64,000 nt of DNA from Candidatus Leptofilum gracile. Lineage in GTDB: Bacteria > Chloroflexota > Anaerolineae > Promineifilales > Promineifilaceae. Made by a program: the position numbers and the translations under genes. Location of the stretch: assembly GCA_016713825.1 (NCBI GenBank), contig JADJOJ010000012.1:382724-446723 (forward strand), given 5' to 3'. Under the pieces are notes generated by a model, which saw only the letters and a program-made list of their open reading frames with translations, was not told the DNA's origin and ran no database searches. This document shows, one piece after another, positions 18,648 to 27,976 of the stretch (positions are counted from its first letter, which is position 1; the number at the start of each line of letters is the position of its first letter).

Positions 18648-21506
18648 ATGAACTTTGTAACGGCCGTTCTCTCCCTCCTCTCCCTAGCCGCCCGCCGCAT
18701 CTGGCATCAGCGGCTGCTGATGGCCTGCCTGCTGGCGGGTCTGATTGCCGCCGTGGGGCTGCTGGCGGCCGTTCCGCTGTACGCCGATGCGGTGCAAAAC
18801 CGGCTGCTGCAAGGCGAACTGACCGAAGCGGGCACGCGCCGCCCACCGTTTGCTTTCCTCTGGCGCTATGTGGGCGTCTGGAACGGGGACATTAGCTGGG
18901 CGGCATACCAGCCGATCAACAGCTACCTGACGGAGCAAGCGGCCAACACCATTGATCTGCCCCTCGACGATGTGGTGCGGCATGTGGCTACCGCCCGGCT
19001 GCGCCTCTTCCCCGGCGCGGAGGCCAGCTTTAACCAGAACGAACCGCTGCTGTGGACCAATCTCGGCTTTGTCACTAACCTGGCGGCGCAGATTAATTTG
19101 GTGGAAGGATCGTTTCCCGCTGAGGCGGCGTCCACAGCCGTTGAGGTGATTGTTAGTGAGGCAACGGCCGTTCAGCTTGGCCTACAGGTGGGCGAAACAT
19201 ACACTCTCTTTGGCGGCGACACAATCCAGCTCCCGGTACGCATCGTGGGCATCTGGGTGCCGCGTGACCCCGCCAACACCTTCTGGTTTTATGAGCCAGA
19301 TGCCTTCGCCGAAATGCTGTTGACCAGCGAGGGGCAGTTTACCCAGCAGGTGGCTCCCGTGCTGCCGGAAGCAGTGAGTACGGCCGTTTGGTACCAAATT
19401 TACGACGGTGGCCGCATTCGCCCCGCCACGGTGGACGCCTTTTTGCAAAATGTACGCATCGTGGAAGCACGGGCCACGGCCCTGCTGGACGGCACCACGC
19501 TGGACGTCTCCCCGGTGAGTGCGCTGCAAAGTTACGGCCGTTCAAACAATCTGCTCACCCTCACCCTGACCATCTTCTCCATCCCGCTCATCGGCATTTT
19601 GCTCTACTTCATTAGCCTCATTGCCAATATGGTGGTAGCGCGGGGCGCCAGCGAGATTGCCATCTGGCGCAGCCGGGGCGCAACGCGGGGGCAGGTGGTG
19701 GGCGTTTATCTGCTGGAAGGGCTGCTGGTGGGCGGACTGGGGCTGGCGGGTGGTTTGTGGCTGGCGCTGCAAATCGCCCGCCTGATGGGGCGCACCCGCA
19801 CTTTTCTTGATCCGGTGATTTTGTCTGCCAACGGTTCTGGGGAGTTGACGCCGGTGTTGTCGGGAACGGCCGTGGCTTACGCCCTGCTCGGCGTGGGGTT
19901 GGCGCTGTTGGCCCTGCTCATTCCGGCGCTGCTGGCGGCGGCGCACACCATCGTCACCCTGCGCTGGCAGCAGGCACGAGCGTTGTTGGCTCCGCTGTGG
20001 CAGCGCGCCTTTCTCGACGTGCTGCTCCTAATCCCCCCGTTTTACGGCTGGTACCAGCTTGAGCAGCAGGGCAGCATCAGCCTTTTGGGCGGCGGCAGCG
20101 ACCCATTTGCCAATCCGCTGCTGTTTCTAGTGCCGATTCTTTTTTGCTTTTCGTTGGCGCTGGTGGCTCTGCGCCTTTTCCCGCTGCTGCTGGGTGGTCT
20201 GGCCTGGCTGGCGGAAAAGCTGCCGGGCACCACGCTGCTGCTAACGCTGCGCCAGCTGGCCCGCGCCACCGCCCAATACACTGGCCCGCTGCTCCTGCTA
20301 ACGCTCACCCTCAGCCTGGCCAGCTTCACCGCCTCGATGGCCGTCACTTTTGATGACCATCTGGCGGATCAGATTTATTACCAGGTTGGCGCAGATTTGA
20401 ATCTGGCGGAGCTGGGGCAGGCGGTGGAGGAGAATAGTCAGCAGCCAGGGGCCACCGTCCAACCTGGCGGTGACGAACCGCGTTGGCTCTTTTTGCCCGT
20501 CACGGACCATTTGCTGGTGGATGGGGTGCGGGCGGCGGCGAGAGTGGGGGAGTATACGGCCGTATCCAGCATCGGCGGTCGGCAGCAGTCGGGGCAGATT
20601 TTGGGCGTGGATCGGCTCGATTTTGCCCAGATTGCCTTTTACCGACCCGACTTTGCCGCCAACGAGGCGCTGGGCGGCTTGATGAACCGGCTGGCGGTGC
20701 AGCGGGATCACATCCTGGTCAGCCGCGACTTTTTGGCCCGCAATAACCTGCAAGTGGGCGATCCGCTGCGGCTGACCATTGGCGCGGCGGGCGACTTTGC
20801 CGACGCTGAGTTTACCATTGCCGCCCCGATTGACCTGTTTCCTACCCAATACCCGCAAGACGGCCCCTTTTTTGTGGCCAACCTGGACCATCTGCACGAG
20901 GCGCTGGGCGGCGCGTACCCGTACAACGTCTGGCTGCAAACGGACCCCGCCGTGCCTAGCAGCGAAATCGTCAGCGGCGTGCGCCAGCTTGGCTTTGCCC
21001 TCATCACCGCCCAGGATGCCCGCGAGCGCATCGTGCAGGCGCAAACCCGGCCAGAGCGGCAGGGGCTGTTTGGCTTGCTGTCGGTTGGTTTTTTGGCAGC
21101 GGCCGTGCTCACCGTGCTGGGTTTTCTGGTCTACGCTATCGTCTCTTTTCACCAGCGGGCCATTCAGTTGGGGATGCTGCGGGCCATCGGGCTCTCCGTC
21201 GGACAGATGGCGGCGTATCTGGCCGGGGAGCAGGCGTTGCTAATTGCCGCCGGGGTGGGTTTGGGCACCGGGTTGGGCGTGTGGGCCAGCCGCTTGTTTA
21301 TTCCATTTTTGCAGGTTGGGGTCGGAACAGGTTCCGTGGGGAATACGGCCGTTACGCCTCCCTTCATCGTGCAAATCGCCTGGGAACAGCTGGGCACCAT
21401 CTACGCCCTCTTTGCCGCCATGTTTGTCATTGCCGTCCTGATCCTCATCGCCCTCATTGCCCGCCTGCGCATTTTTGAAGCGGTAAAATTGGGGGAGGCG
21501 GTGTGA
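18648..21506 (+). CDS. ABC transporter permease, FtsX/MacB-like, double-module
   Basis: A 952-residue membrane protein. An N-terminal anchor (about residues 20-45) is followed by a large extracytoplasmic domain, an FtsX-type core (LLTLTLTIFSIPLIGILLYF through about 440), further helices, a second extracytoplasmic domain and a second FtsX core near the C-terminus (GLLSVGFLAAAVLTVLGFLV; IQLGMLRAIGLSVGQM). This order matches permeases that work with MacB/LolD-type ATPases in lipoprotein or antibiotic export. Neighbouring adaptor and ATPase genes on the same strand complete the system. The stop lies at the edge of the next heptad array. Confidence 0.85.
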   Translation: MNFVTAVLSLLSLAARRIWHQRLLMACLLAGLIAAVGLLAAVPLYADAVQNRLLQGELTEAGTRRPPFAFLWRYVGVWNGDISWAAYQPINSYLTEQAANTIDLPLDDVVRHVATARLRLFPGAEASFNQNEPLLWTNLGFVTNLAAQINLVEGSFPAEAASTAVEVIVSEATAVQLGLQVGETYTLFGGDTIQLPVRIVGIWVPRDPANTFWFYEPDAFAEMLLTSEGQFTQQVAPVLPEAVSTAVWYQIYDGGRIRPATVDAFLQNVRIVEARATALLDGTTLDVSPVSALQSYGRSNNLLTLTLTIFSIPLIGILLYFISLIANMVVARGASEIAIWRSRGATRGQVVGVYLLEGLLVGGLGLAGGLWLALQIARLMGRTRTFLDPVILSANGSGELTPVLSGTAVAYALLGVGLALLALLIPALLAAAHTIVTLRWQQARALLAPLWQRAFLDVLLLIPPFYGWYQLEQQGSISLLGGGSDPFANPLLFLVPILFCFSLALVALRLFPLLLGGLAWLAEKLPGTTLLLTLRQLARATAQYTGPLLLLTLTLSLASFTASMAVTFDDHLADQIYYQVGADLNLAELGQAVEENSQQPGATVQPGGDEPRWLFLPVTDHLLVDGVRAAARVGEYTAVSSIGGRQQSGQILGVDRLDFAQIAFYRPDFAANEALGGLMNRLAVQRDHILVSRDFLARNNLQVGDPLRLTIGAAGDFADAEFTIAAPIDLFPTQYPQDGPFFVANLDHLHEALGGAYPYNVWLQTDPAVPSSEIVSGVRQLGFALITAQDARERIVQAQTRPERQGLFGLLSVGFLAAAVLTVLGFLVYAIVSFHQRAIQLGMLRAIGLSVGQMAAYLAGEQALLIAAGVGLGTGLGVWASRLFIPFLQVGVGTGSVGNTAVTPPFIVQIAWEQLGTIYALFAAMFVIAVLILIALIARLRIFEAVKLGEAV

Positions 21507-21630
21507 GCGTGAGGCGTGAAACGTGATGCGTGATGCGTGATGCGTGAAACGTGATGCGTGATGCGTGAAACGTGATGCGTGATGCGTGATGCGTGAGAAA
21601 AAAATCACGCATCACTCGTCACGCATCACG
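21503..21630. repeat. Twelve-unit GTGA heptad array with closing hairpin
   Basis: After GTGTGAGC come 12 heptads of GTGA plus GGC, AAC or TGC (order GATTTATTATTT), then GTGAG, A7, and complementary TCACGCA and TCGTCAC units. It begins with the TGA of the permease gene and ends 22 nt before the adaptor ATG. Confidence 0.88.
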
Positions 21631-21652
21631 CCCCACGCCCAAAGTGTGACTT

Positions 21653-22999
21653 ATGAAACGACTTCTTTTTTTAACGATTGTTTTTTGGTTGGTCGGCTGT
21701 GGTCAGGGAGAAACGGCCGAATCTATCCCCACGCCCACGCCGCTGCCCACGCCCATCGTGCCGGAAAAGCCGGTTTACGTGGTGGAACAGGGCACGGTGG
21801 TGAACGCGCTGGAATTCACCGGACGTGTTTCGCCGGTGCAGGAGCAGGCGCTCTTTTTCAAGAGCGATGGCTTTGTGGACCAGATTTTTGTGCAGCGGGG
21901 TGATCTGGTGGCAGCGGGCGATGTGCTGGCCCAGCTAGAAATCACCGATTTGCAGAACCAATTAGCGCAGGCAAACGTGGCGTTGGAAACGGCCGAACTT
22001 CGCCTCACTCAGGCGGAACAAGAACGGCAGGATGCGCTGGCGGAAGCAGCCATCAATCGGGGAAAAATCGCCCTGCAATTGCAGCAGGGGCAGGTGAACA
22101 GCAATTCCGCCAACTTTGTTTCAGCCCAAATTGAGCTGGAAAACGCCCAGCAGCGGCTGGCAGCGGCCGAATACGAACTGCAAAAATCGCGCGATCGCGA
22201 CTGGGAACCGGAAGAGCTGCGCCGACAGTATGAACAAGGGGTAGAATTTGCCCAGGAAGCGCTGGCGGTGGCCCAGGCCCGCTATAACGATGCGCTGGCG
22301 GGCGGCAGCAGCAGCGCCGTAGCCCGACAAATCTTGGAGCAAGAGCTGGCCCTGGCCGATCTGCGTCTGGAACAGCTGGAACGGGGCATTGACCCGCTGC
22401 TGGAACTGAACGTCGAGCAGGCCCGGCTGGATGTGCAGCAAATCGAGAACCAGATTGCCGACGCCCAGTTGATTGCCCCCTTTGCCGGCGAGGTGCTCTC
22501 CCTGAATGTGCAGGCGGGGAGCCGGGCGGAGGCTTTTGCTACGGCCGTTATCCTGGCCCAGCCCCAAGATTTGGAGATTACGGCCGAATTGGGCAGCGAC
22601 CAGCTGAACCAGTTGAGCATTGACCAGCCCGCTACGATTACTTTGAGCAATAGACCGGAACGGCCGTTTAGCGGCATAGTCCGCCAGCTACCCTACGCCT
22701 TTAGCGGCGGCGCGTCCGGCAGTGGCACCGCCGACACCCGCGTTCGCATTCAATTTGACGACCTGCCTGCCAATCTTGCCCTGGGCGAGCTGGCAACGGT
22801 GCTGGTGGTTTTAGAAGAGAAAGAAAACGTGCTTTGGCTGCCGCCCGCCGCCATTCGCACTTTTCAGGGTCGCACCTTCGTCGTCATCGAAGCAGCCAAC
22901 GGCCAGCGCCGCGCCGACGTCCGCCTCGGCATCCAAAGCCCCACCCGCGTAGAAATTTTGGAGGGTGTAGAGGTTGGAGAGGTTATTGTTGGAGAATAG
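21653..22999 (+). CDS. HlyD/MacA-like membrane fusion lipoprotein
   Basis: A 448-residue adaptor. The signal peptide ends in lipobox LVGC (Cys15). A split lipoyl domain (YVVEQGTVVNALEFTGRV and DAQLIAPFAGEVLSLNV) flanks a long Gln/Glu/Ala-rich coiled-coil hairpin (about 95-265), followed by beta-barrel domains (AELGSDQLNQLSI onward). It would link the FtsX permease to an outer partner and gate export by the MacAB-type ABC system here. No TolC-like gene is in the window. Confidence 0.85.
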   Translation: MKRLLFLTIVFWLVGCGQGETAESIPTPTPLPTPIVPEKPVYVVEQGTVVNALEFTGRVSPVQEQALFFKSDGFVDQIFVQRGDLVAAGDVLAQLEITDLQNQLAQANVALETAELRLTQAEQERQDALAEAAINRGKIALQLQQGQVNSNSANFVSAQIELENAQQRLAAAEYELQKSRDRDWEPEELRRQYEQGVEFAQEALAVAQARYNDALAGGSSSAVARQILEQELALADLRLEQLERGIDPLLELNVEQARLDVQQIENQIADAQLIAPFAGEVLSLNVQAGSRAEAFATAVILAQPQDLEITAELGSDQLNQLSIDQPATITLSNRPERPFSGIVRQLPYAFSGGASGSGTADTRVRIQFDDLPANLALGELATVLVVLEEKENVLWLPPAAIRTFQGRTFVVIEAANGQRRADVRLGIQSPTRVEILEGVEVGEVIVGE

Positions 23000-23002
23000 A
23001 TC

Positions 23003-23035
23003 GTGATGCGTGATGCGTGATGCGTGAAACGTGAG
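23003..23035. repeat. GTGA heptad repeat, left half split by IS insertion
   Basis: Three GTGATGC units, then GTGAAAC and GTGAG, end exactly at the IS left end. Joined to 24339-24372 the pieces restore the usual GTGAG-A-run-TCAC loop. Confidence 0.8.
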
Positions 23036-23102
23036 TGACCCGTCCTGAATATAGTTGACACCAGACCTTAACCATGTCACATTGTTCAAGACGGAGATGA
23101 AT

Positions 23103-23633
23103 ATGAAAAAAGAACCAATCAAACGATACAGCCAAGCCTTCAAACAGCAAGTGGTGCGGGAGTACGAGGCTGGAGCCAGTGCCACCAGCCTGGCGCAACA
23201 ATACGGCATCGGCACCCATACGACCATCAAGAAATGGGTCAAGCAATACGGCCGTTTTGGTTTCCGCACCGAAAAAGTGGTCATCCAGACGGTTGAAGAC
23301 CAAGTTGAGGTCAAAGAGATGAAAGCACGAATAGCGGCGCTAGAATCAGCACTGGCCAAAACTGTCTTGGAGAATCGGATGCTAGAGGCAACCTTGACCG
23401 TGGCCAGCACCGCACTCAAACTTGACCTCAAAAAAATTTCGGCAACCCACTATTCGGCACGTCAGGCAAGAGAAGCAAGTGAGCCTCAAAGACGCCCTGG
23501 CTTGGTACGGCATCAGCCGCCAAGCCTATCACCAAGCCGAGCAACAGGCGCAATGGCATGCGGCCGAGGACCAGCGCATCTTGGCAATGGTACGAGAGCA
23601 GCGGCAGAAACATCCCAGAATGGGAGTGCGTAA
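23103..23633 (+). CDS. IS3-family transposase OrfA
   Basis: The N-terminal helix-turn-helix of the IS3 OrfA type is clear (YSQAFKQQVVREYEAGAS, then TTIKKWVKQYG), followed by a leucine-zipper-like coiled coil (MKARIAALESALAKTVLE). ATG 23103 follows GGAG. After about residue 115 (KLDLKKIS) the frame runs over the start of OrfB and is probably not native; a run of seven A at that point could be a frameshift site for an OrfAB fusion. Confidence 0.75.
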   Translation: MKKEPIKRYSQAFKQQVVREYEAGASATSLAQQYGIGTHTTIKKWVKQYGRFGFRTEKVVIQTVEDQVEVKEMKARIAALESALAKTVLENRMLEATLTVASTALKLDLKKISATHYSARQAREASEPQRRPGLVRHQPPSLSPSRATGAMACGRGPAHLGNGTRAAAETSQNGSA

Positions 23634-24290
23634 GTTGCATCATAAACTGACCCTTGACCTGGTCGCGGCGGGCATCACCAGAGGACGAGACGCCTTTTTG
23701 CGCTGCTGGGTCGGCATGGATTGTTGGTTAAGCCGCGGCTCAGCCGACGGCGCACCACCCGCTCTGGCTTGTGGCGCTGCCCCAACTGCCTGGCGGGCAT
23801 GACCCTAACGCGACCGCATCAAGCTTGGGTTGGAGACATCACCTACATTGCCACTGAAGGGGGCTTTGTCTACTTGGCGTTGTTGACAGATGCCTACTCC
23901 CGCTTCATCGTCGGTTGGGATGCCTCCACCTCTTTGGCCGCCGAAGGCTGCTTACGCGCCCTTAACCAGGCCATTGCCCATACGGCCGTTTCCTTAGCTG
24001 GCTTAGTCCATCACTCTGACCATGGTATCCAGTACGGCTCCTGGGATTATCTTGACCGCCTCCGCGCCAACCAGATACTGCCCAGTATGGGTGAAGTTGG
24101 CAATTGTTATGAAAATGCCTTGGCTGAACGGATGAATGGTATTTTAAAGTGCGAATATGGTCTTGATGACCTGTTTGTCAATCTGGAACATGTCCGGCTG
24201 GCTGTTGAGCAGGCGGTGTGGCTTTACAATTACGACAGGCCACACCTCTCCCTTGAATTTGCCTATCCGGCCACTATTCACTTTACATAA
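23422..24290 (+). pseudogene. IS3-family transposase OrfB, one-base frameshift
   Basis: The first part (SLKDALAWYGISRQAYHQ, HPRMGVRKLHHKL) and the second part (HQAWVGDITYI, LVHHSDHGIQYGS, CYENALAERMNG: the DDE catalytic triad of the rve integrase core) are in different frames. Adding one base near 23703, where DAFLR should read on into LLGRHGLLVKPRL, joins them. As given, the enzyme cannot be made whole, so the copy is inactive unless this is a sequencing error. Confidence 0.8.
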
Positions 24291-24338
24291 GGGATTGCGT
24301 GTTGCCCCTTTTTTGTCAATTTATTTTAGGACTTGACA

Positions 24339-24372
24339 GAGAAAATCACGCATCACGTTTTACGCATCACGA
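24339..24372. repeat. GTGA heptad repeat, right half split by IS insertion
   Basis: GAGAAAATCAC and then complementary units (GCATCAC, GTTTTAC, GCATCAC). It is the 3' arm of the element whose 5' arm is at 23003-23035. Confidence 0.75.
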
Positions 24373-24391
24373 TTCTTTGCAGGAGGGAAAC

Positions 24392-24889
24392 ATGAATTAC
24401 CAAGAGTGGGAAAAGGAAATGTATCCAGAAATCACGGGGGATATTTTGTGGAAGGCCGAGGCTTACCGATTGGCGTTGTTTGTGGCAGATATCGGCTGGC
24501 ATGATGTTACGAAGCTTATGCAGGACAAGCGCACAATTAAGCTTTCCGATCAACTTTATAGAGCATTAGGCTCCGTTGGGGCAAATGTTTCGGAAGGATA
24601 TTCACGCGGCACGGGCAAGGATAGAGCGCGATTTTACGAGTATGCACTCGGTTCCGCGCGAGAAAGCCGTGGCTGGTATTTCAATGCTCGGCATATTTTG
24701 GGGCAAACGGTTGTTCAACATCGTATCCAACTTCTTACGCAAATCATTCGTCTCTTATTGACAATGGTGCCCCAACAAAGGGGCAACACTCTGCGCGAAT
24801 CTGAAATAGCTTATACGGTAGATGGCAATACATCTGAAATCGATCCCGCAAATCTCCCCAACCTTTTAGACAAAATCCCACTACCCTAA
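24392..24889 (+). CDS. Four helix bundle protein (23S rRNA intervening-sequence type)
   Basis: A 165-residue all-alpha protein with the family signature SDQLYRALGSVGANVSEGY and FYEYALGSARESRGW. Members are often found inside 23S rRNA intervening sequences or scattered among accessory genes, and their function is unsettled. AGGAGG sits 6 nt before the ATG, stronger than most starts here. It lies between the IS element and the ABC ATPase, apparently unrelated to export, so it may be a passenger gene. Confidence 0.85.
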   Translation: MNYQEWEKEMYPEITGDILWKAEAYRLALFVADIGWHDVTKLMQDKRTIKLSDQLYRALGSVGANVSEGYSRGTGKDRARFYEYALGSARESRGWYFNARHILGQTVVQHRIQLLTQIIRLLLTMVPQQRGNTLRESEIAYTVDGNTSEIDPANLPNLLDKIPLP

Positions 24890-24890
24890 A

Positions 24891-24925
<35 letters not shown>

Positions 24926-24931
24926 CCAATT

Positions 24932-25816
24932 ATGGAACCATTCATTCATTGCGAAAACCTCGTCAAAATCTACAAAGTCGCCGAGTTGGAGGTGGTGGCT
25001 TTGCAAGGATTGGACCTGACAGTGCAGCGAGGAGAGCTGCTGGGCATTGTCGGGGCGTCTGGATCGGGCAAAAGTACGCTGCTGAATATTTTGGGTGGGT
25101 TGGATCGGCCGTCGGCAGGTCAGGTAGTGGTAAACGGCCGTAATCTTCTCAAAGCCCCTAACGCCGAACTAGACACCTACCGCCGCCGCGAGGTCGGCTT
25201 TGTCTGGCAGCAAACAGCCCGCAATCTGGTACCTTACCTCACTGCCCAGGAAAATGTGGCCTTGCCGATGACCATCGCGGGTCTGGGCTGGCGTGAAAAA
25301 CGGGCCTGGACCAATGAACTGCTGGAAGCGGTCGGTTTGTGGGAGCATCGGCAGCACAAGTTGGCGCAGCTTTCCGGCGGGCAGCAGCAGCGCGTAGCAA
25401 TTGCCGTTGCCTTGGCCAACAAACTTTCGCTGCTGCTGGGCGACGAGCCAACGGGTGAACTGGATTCAACCACAGCCCATGAGATTTTGGCGCTGCTGCG
25501 AGAAATGAACGGCCGTTACAATCTCACCACCATCCTCGTGACCCACGACCCGCAGATTGCCCGCGCTGTAGACCGAGTGGTGACGATACGAGACGGCCGT
25601 ACCAGCAGCGAAACCATCCGGCGCGTGGCCGAGGTGGAAAAGGCACTCACCAAAGCTACCCCTTTTTACGATGAACTCGTGGTTGTAGACAGCGCCGGAC
25701 GCCTACAAATTCCGCCAGAGCTGCGTGAAGCCACCGGCATCGGCGACCGGGTGACGCTTGAGGCAACCGATGGGGGCGTGCTCATTCGGCCAGCGGATTT
25801 GAAACGTGATGCGTGA
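24932..25816 (+). CDS. ABC transporter ATP-binding protein with C-terminal AbrB-like domain
   Basis: A 294-residue protein. Residues 1-225 are a MacB/LolD-type ATPase: Walker A GASGSGKST, signature LSGGQQQRV, Walker B LLGDEPTGELD, H-loop VTHD. The remaining part (about 246-290, VVVDSAGRLQIPPELREATG, then DRVTLEATDGGVLI) has the swapped-hairpin pattern of SpoVT/AbrB domains, which usually bind DNA. It probably powers the permease at 18648. The final KRDA and stop are made by the GTGA heptads. Confidence 0.85.
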   Translation: MEPFIHCENLVKIYKVAELEVVALQGLDLTVQRGELLGIVGASGSGKSTLLNILGGLDRPSAGQVVVNGRNLLKAPNAELDTYRRREVGFVWQQTARNLVPYLTAQENVALPMTIAGLGWREKRAWTNELLEAVGLWEHRQHKLAQLSGGQQQRVAIAVALANKLSLLLGDEPTGELDSTTAHEILALLREMNGRYNLTTILVTHDPQIARAVDRVVTIRDGRTSSETIRRVAEVEKALTKATPFYDELVVVDSAGRLQIPPELREATGIGDRVTLEATDGGVLIRPADLKRDA

Positions 25817-25865
25817 TGCGTGATGCGTGATTTTTCTCTCACGCATCACGCATCACGCTTCACGA
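25804..25865. repeat. GTGA-type heptad hairpin
   Basis: GAAACGTGATGC, then two GTGATGC units, GTGATTTTTCTCTCAC as loop, then complementary TCACGCA and TCACGCT units. Overlaps the 3' end of the AbrB-tailed ATPase and ends 15 nt before the next ATPase. Confidence 0.8.
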
Positions 25866-25879
25866 ATTAGGATTGCACT

Positions 25880-26563
25880 ATGCCAGCAACCATTCGTGTA
25901 GAAAACGTGAGCCGCATTTACCGTGTTGGCCAACAAGAACGTCAGGCATTAAAGGCTGTCTCTTTGTCGGTTGGGGCGGGGCAGATTGTTGTCTTGCGCG
26001 GCCGTTCTGGTTCGGGCAAAACCACGCTGCTGAACTGTATTGGCGGGTTAGATCGTCCGAATGGGGGGTATATTTGGGTCGCCGATCAGGAAATCACCCA
26101 ACTTTCAGAGCAGCGGCTGGTGCAGCTCCGTCGCCAGCAAATTGGCTTTGTCTTTCAATCCCATGCGCTGCTGCCCACCTATTCTGCTCGTGAAAATGTC
26201 GATTTAATGCTGCGCCTAACCAACGCCCCGCGCTCAAAGCGCCAAGAGCGGGTGGAACAGGTTTTGCAGTTGGTTGGCTTGGGCAAATGGATGGATCACC
26301 GGCCTCATGAACTTTCTGGCGGGCAGCAGCAGCGGGTGGCTATCGCCCGCGCCCTCGCACCGCGCCCGGCGGTCATCCTGGCAGATGAACCAACTGGTGA
26401 GTTAGACAGCGCCACCGGGCAGCAAATTTTGGCGCTCTTTCGGCAGATTGCCGATGTGGAAAAGGCGACCATCCTCATTGCCACCCACGATCTGGCGGCG
26501 GATGCGTTTGCGGATGCGGTGTTTCATTTGGCAGACGGCCGTCTTGCAATTCGTAATGCGTGA
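25880..26563 (+). CDS. ABC transporter ATP-binding protein, MacB/LolD-type
   Basis: A 227-residue ATPase with Walker A GRSGSGKTT, Q-loop VFQSHALLPTYSA, signature LSGGQQQRVAIARAL, Walker B VILADEPTGELD and H-loop ATHD. Same strand and type as the preceding ATPase, from which it differs by lacking the AbrB tail. The two may act as a heterodimer with the double-module permease, or serve separate permeases. NA and the stop come from a heptad remnant (AATGCGTGA). Confidence 0.88.
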   Translation: MPATIRVENVSRIYRVGQQERQALKAVSLSVGAGQIVVLRGRSGSGKTTLLNCIGGLDRPNGGYIWVADQEITQLSEQRLVQLRRQQIGFVFQSHALLPTYSARENVDLMLRLTNAPRSKRQERVEQVLQLVGLGKWMDHRPHELSGGQQQRVAIARALAPRPAVILADEPTGELDSATGQQILALFRQIADVEKATILIATHDLAADAFADAVFHLADGRLAIRNA

Positions 26564-26619
26564 AAAATAAACTGGTTATCAGCCGAGCGAATCTTGAGTG
26601 CCTTGGGTGATCGCTGCTG

Positions 26620-27903
26620 CTAATTTGCAGCCGGAACAAGCCTCTCACTCTGCTGTCGGAATTTGTTCATATCGATCACCGTGCCGTTCAGGCGGGATTC
26701 TTCGGCCGCGAAGGCCAGCAAGTGGCTTTCCAGCGAGTCGCGCGCTGCGGTTAAGGGTGGCTGTTTCCCTTGCATCGCCTGGACGAAGCCACGAATGATC
26801 CCTTCATCCCCGCCACCATGCCCGCTGACGCCTGCGGGGATGGTAAGTTTTTCCACGGTGTCGGTGAGGTGGTCGTGGATTTCGATCCAGCCATTGACGT
26901 AGTCAAACTTGCCGCGCAGGGTGGCGCGGGAGCCATCATAGCGCATTGTGCGTGACTCTTCGTAGGAGTGACCGTGCATAAACAGCACCGCACTGGCACC
27001 ATTGGCAAACTGCATGTTGACGGTTTGATGATCCACCACATCGTTATCACACAGGTAGACGCAACGGCCGTAACGGCCGTTTTCCAGTGCCAGTTGAATT
27101 CCCTCTGGCGTGGGTTGGTTGGTAATTTTACGCGCCCAATTGAGATGGATCGGTTCCAAATAGTAGCGGCGAGCATCAAAAAGACAATCGTCGGCCACCG
27201 GGCAGGGGGCGGTGCACCGTTCGGCGGCGTGGGGCGGCGCATTCTCTGGGCGAAAATGGATGAGTGAGCCAAACGATTGCAGGTTGGTTACGTGCTGCCC
27301 CATGTTCCAAAAAAGAATGTCGAAGTCATGGCTGCATTTGGCCAGGATCATGGGGCTAGATTGGGCGGCATTGCCCCAATTGCCGCGCACAAAGCTGTGT
27401 GCCATGTGCGTGTAGCGCACGTTTTCGCGATGTTCCACAGTGATGATTTCACCCAATCGACCAGAGGTGACAATCTCGTGCAGGGTGGCAAAAAAGTTGG
27501 TGTAGCGCAGCACGTGGCAAATTTGTAGGAGACGGCCGTTTTGCTCTGCCAACTGCACCAACTGCACTGTTTCTGCCAGGGTGTTGGTGATGGGCTTCTC
27601 TAGCAGCACGTCGTAGCCTGCTTCCAGGGCGGCGACGGTGGAGGCAAAATGCATCTGGTCTTGCGTGGTGTTGATGATAACGTCGGCAAATTTGGGGCGG
27701 TCGAACACCGCCTGCCACGTGGTAAAGCTGTTGGCCAAGACAATGTCGTGCGCCGCAGCAAACCGCTGCCGTCGCACTGGGTCTGGCTCGGCTACGCCGA
27801 TAATTTTTAGCTGGTCAGGATAGGCCAGGGCGTAGGGGCCATAGGCGTCTGCCCCGCGCATGCCTGCCCCCAGGACAATGGCTGTGATCGGTTTGTTTTG
27901 CAT
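26620..27903 (-). CDS. Gfo/Idh/MocA family oxidoreductase
   Basis: A 427-residue enzyme from ATG 27903 (the frame opens at TTG 27927, judged too early). The Rossmann N-terminus reads ITAIVLGAGMRGADAYGPYA and the family motif EKPITNTLAET carries the catalytic-region Lys. The second half is the alpha/beta dimerisation domain. An inserted CTAPCPVADDCLFDARRYY has three cysteines and could bind metal. Such enzymes oxidise or reduce sugars and cyclitols with NAD(P). Substrate unknown. Confidence 0.88.
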   Translation of the reverse strand: MQNKPITAIVLGAGMRGADAYGPYALAYPDQLKIIGVAEPDPVRRQRFAAAHDIVLANSFTTWQAVFDRPKFADVIINTTQDQMHFASTVAALEAGYDVLLEKPITNTLAETVQLVQLAEQNGRLLQICHVLRYTNFFATLHEIVTSGRLGEIITVEHRENVRYTHMAHSFVRGNWGNAAQSSPMILAKCSHDFDILFWNMGQHVTNLQSFGSLIHFRPENAPPHAAERCTAPCPVADDCLFDARRYYLEPIHLNWARKITNQPTPEGIQLALENGRYGRCVYLCDNDVVDHQTVNMQFANGASAVLFMHGHSYEESRTMRYDGSRATLRGKFDYVNGWIEIHDHLTDTVEKLTIPAGVSGHGGGDEGIIRGFVQAMQGKQPPLTAARDSLESHLLAFAAEESRLNGTVIDMNKFRQQSERLVPAAN

Positions 27904-27976
27904 GCAATAAGTATAGCTACAGTTCAATGGCCAGGCGAATCAGCGTCACACCGCCCCGTGCCCAGGAGCACAGCAT

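Larger units (their letters stand above)
23036..24338 (+). mobile_element. IS3-family insertion sequence, transposase frameshifted
   Basis: About 1303 bp. The ends are 25-bp imperfect inverted repeats (23036-23060 and 24314-24338; 17 of 25 match) beginning TG and ending CA, both containing GTCCT and TTGACA. The element is flanked by GAG on each side (23033-23035 and 24339-24341), fitting the 3-bp target duplication of IS3 elements. It encodes OrfA and a DDE OrfB. It sits in the loop of a heptad hairpin. Two ACGGCCGT copies inside suggest long residence in this kind of genome. Confidence 0.9.
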
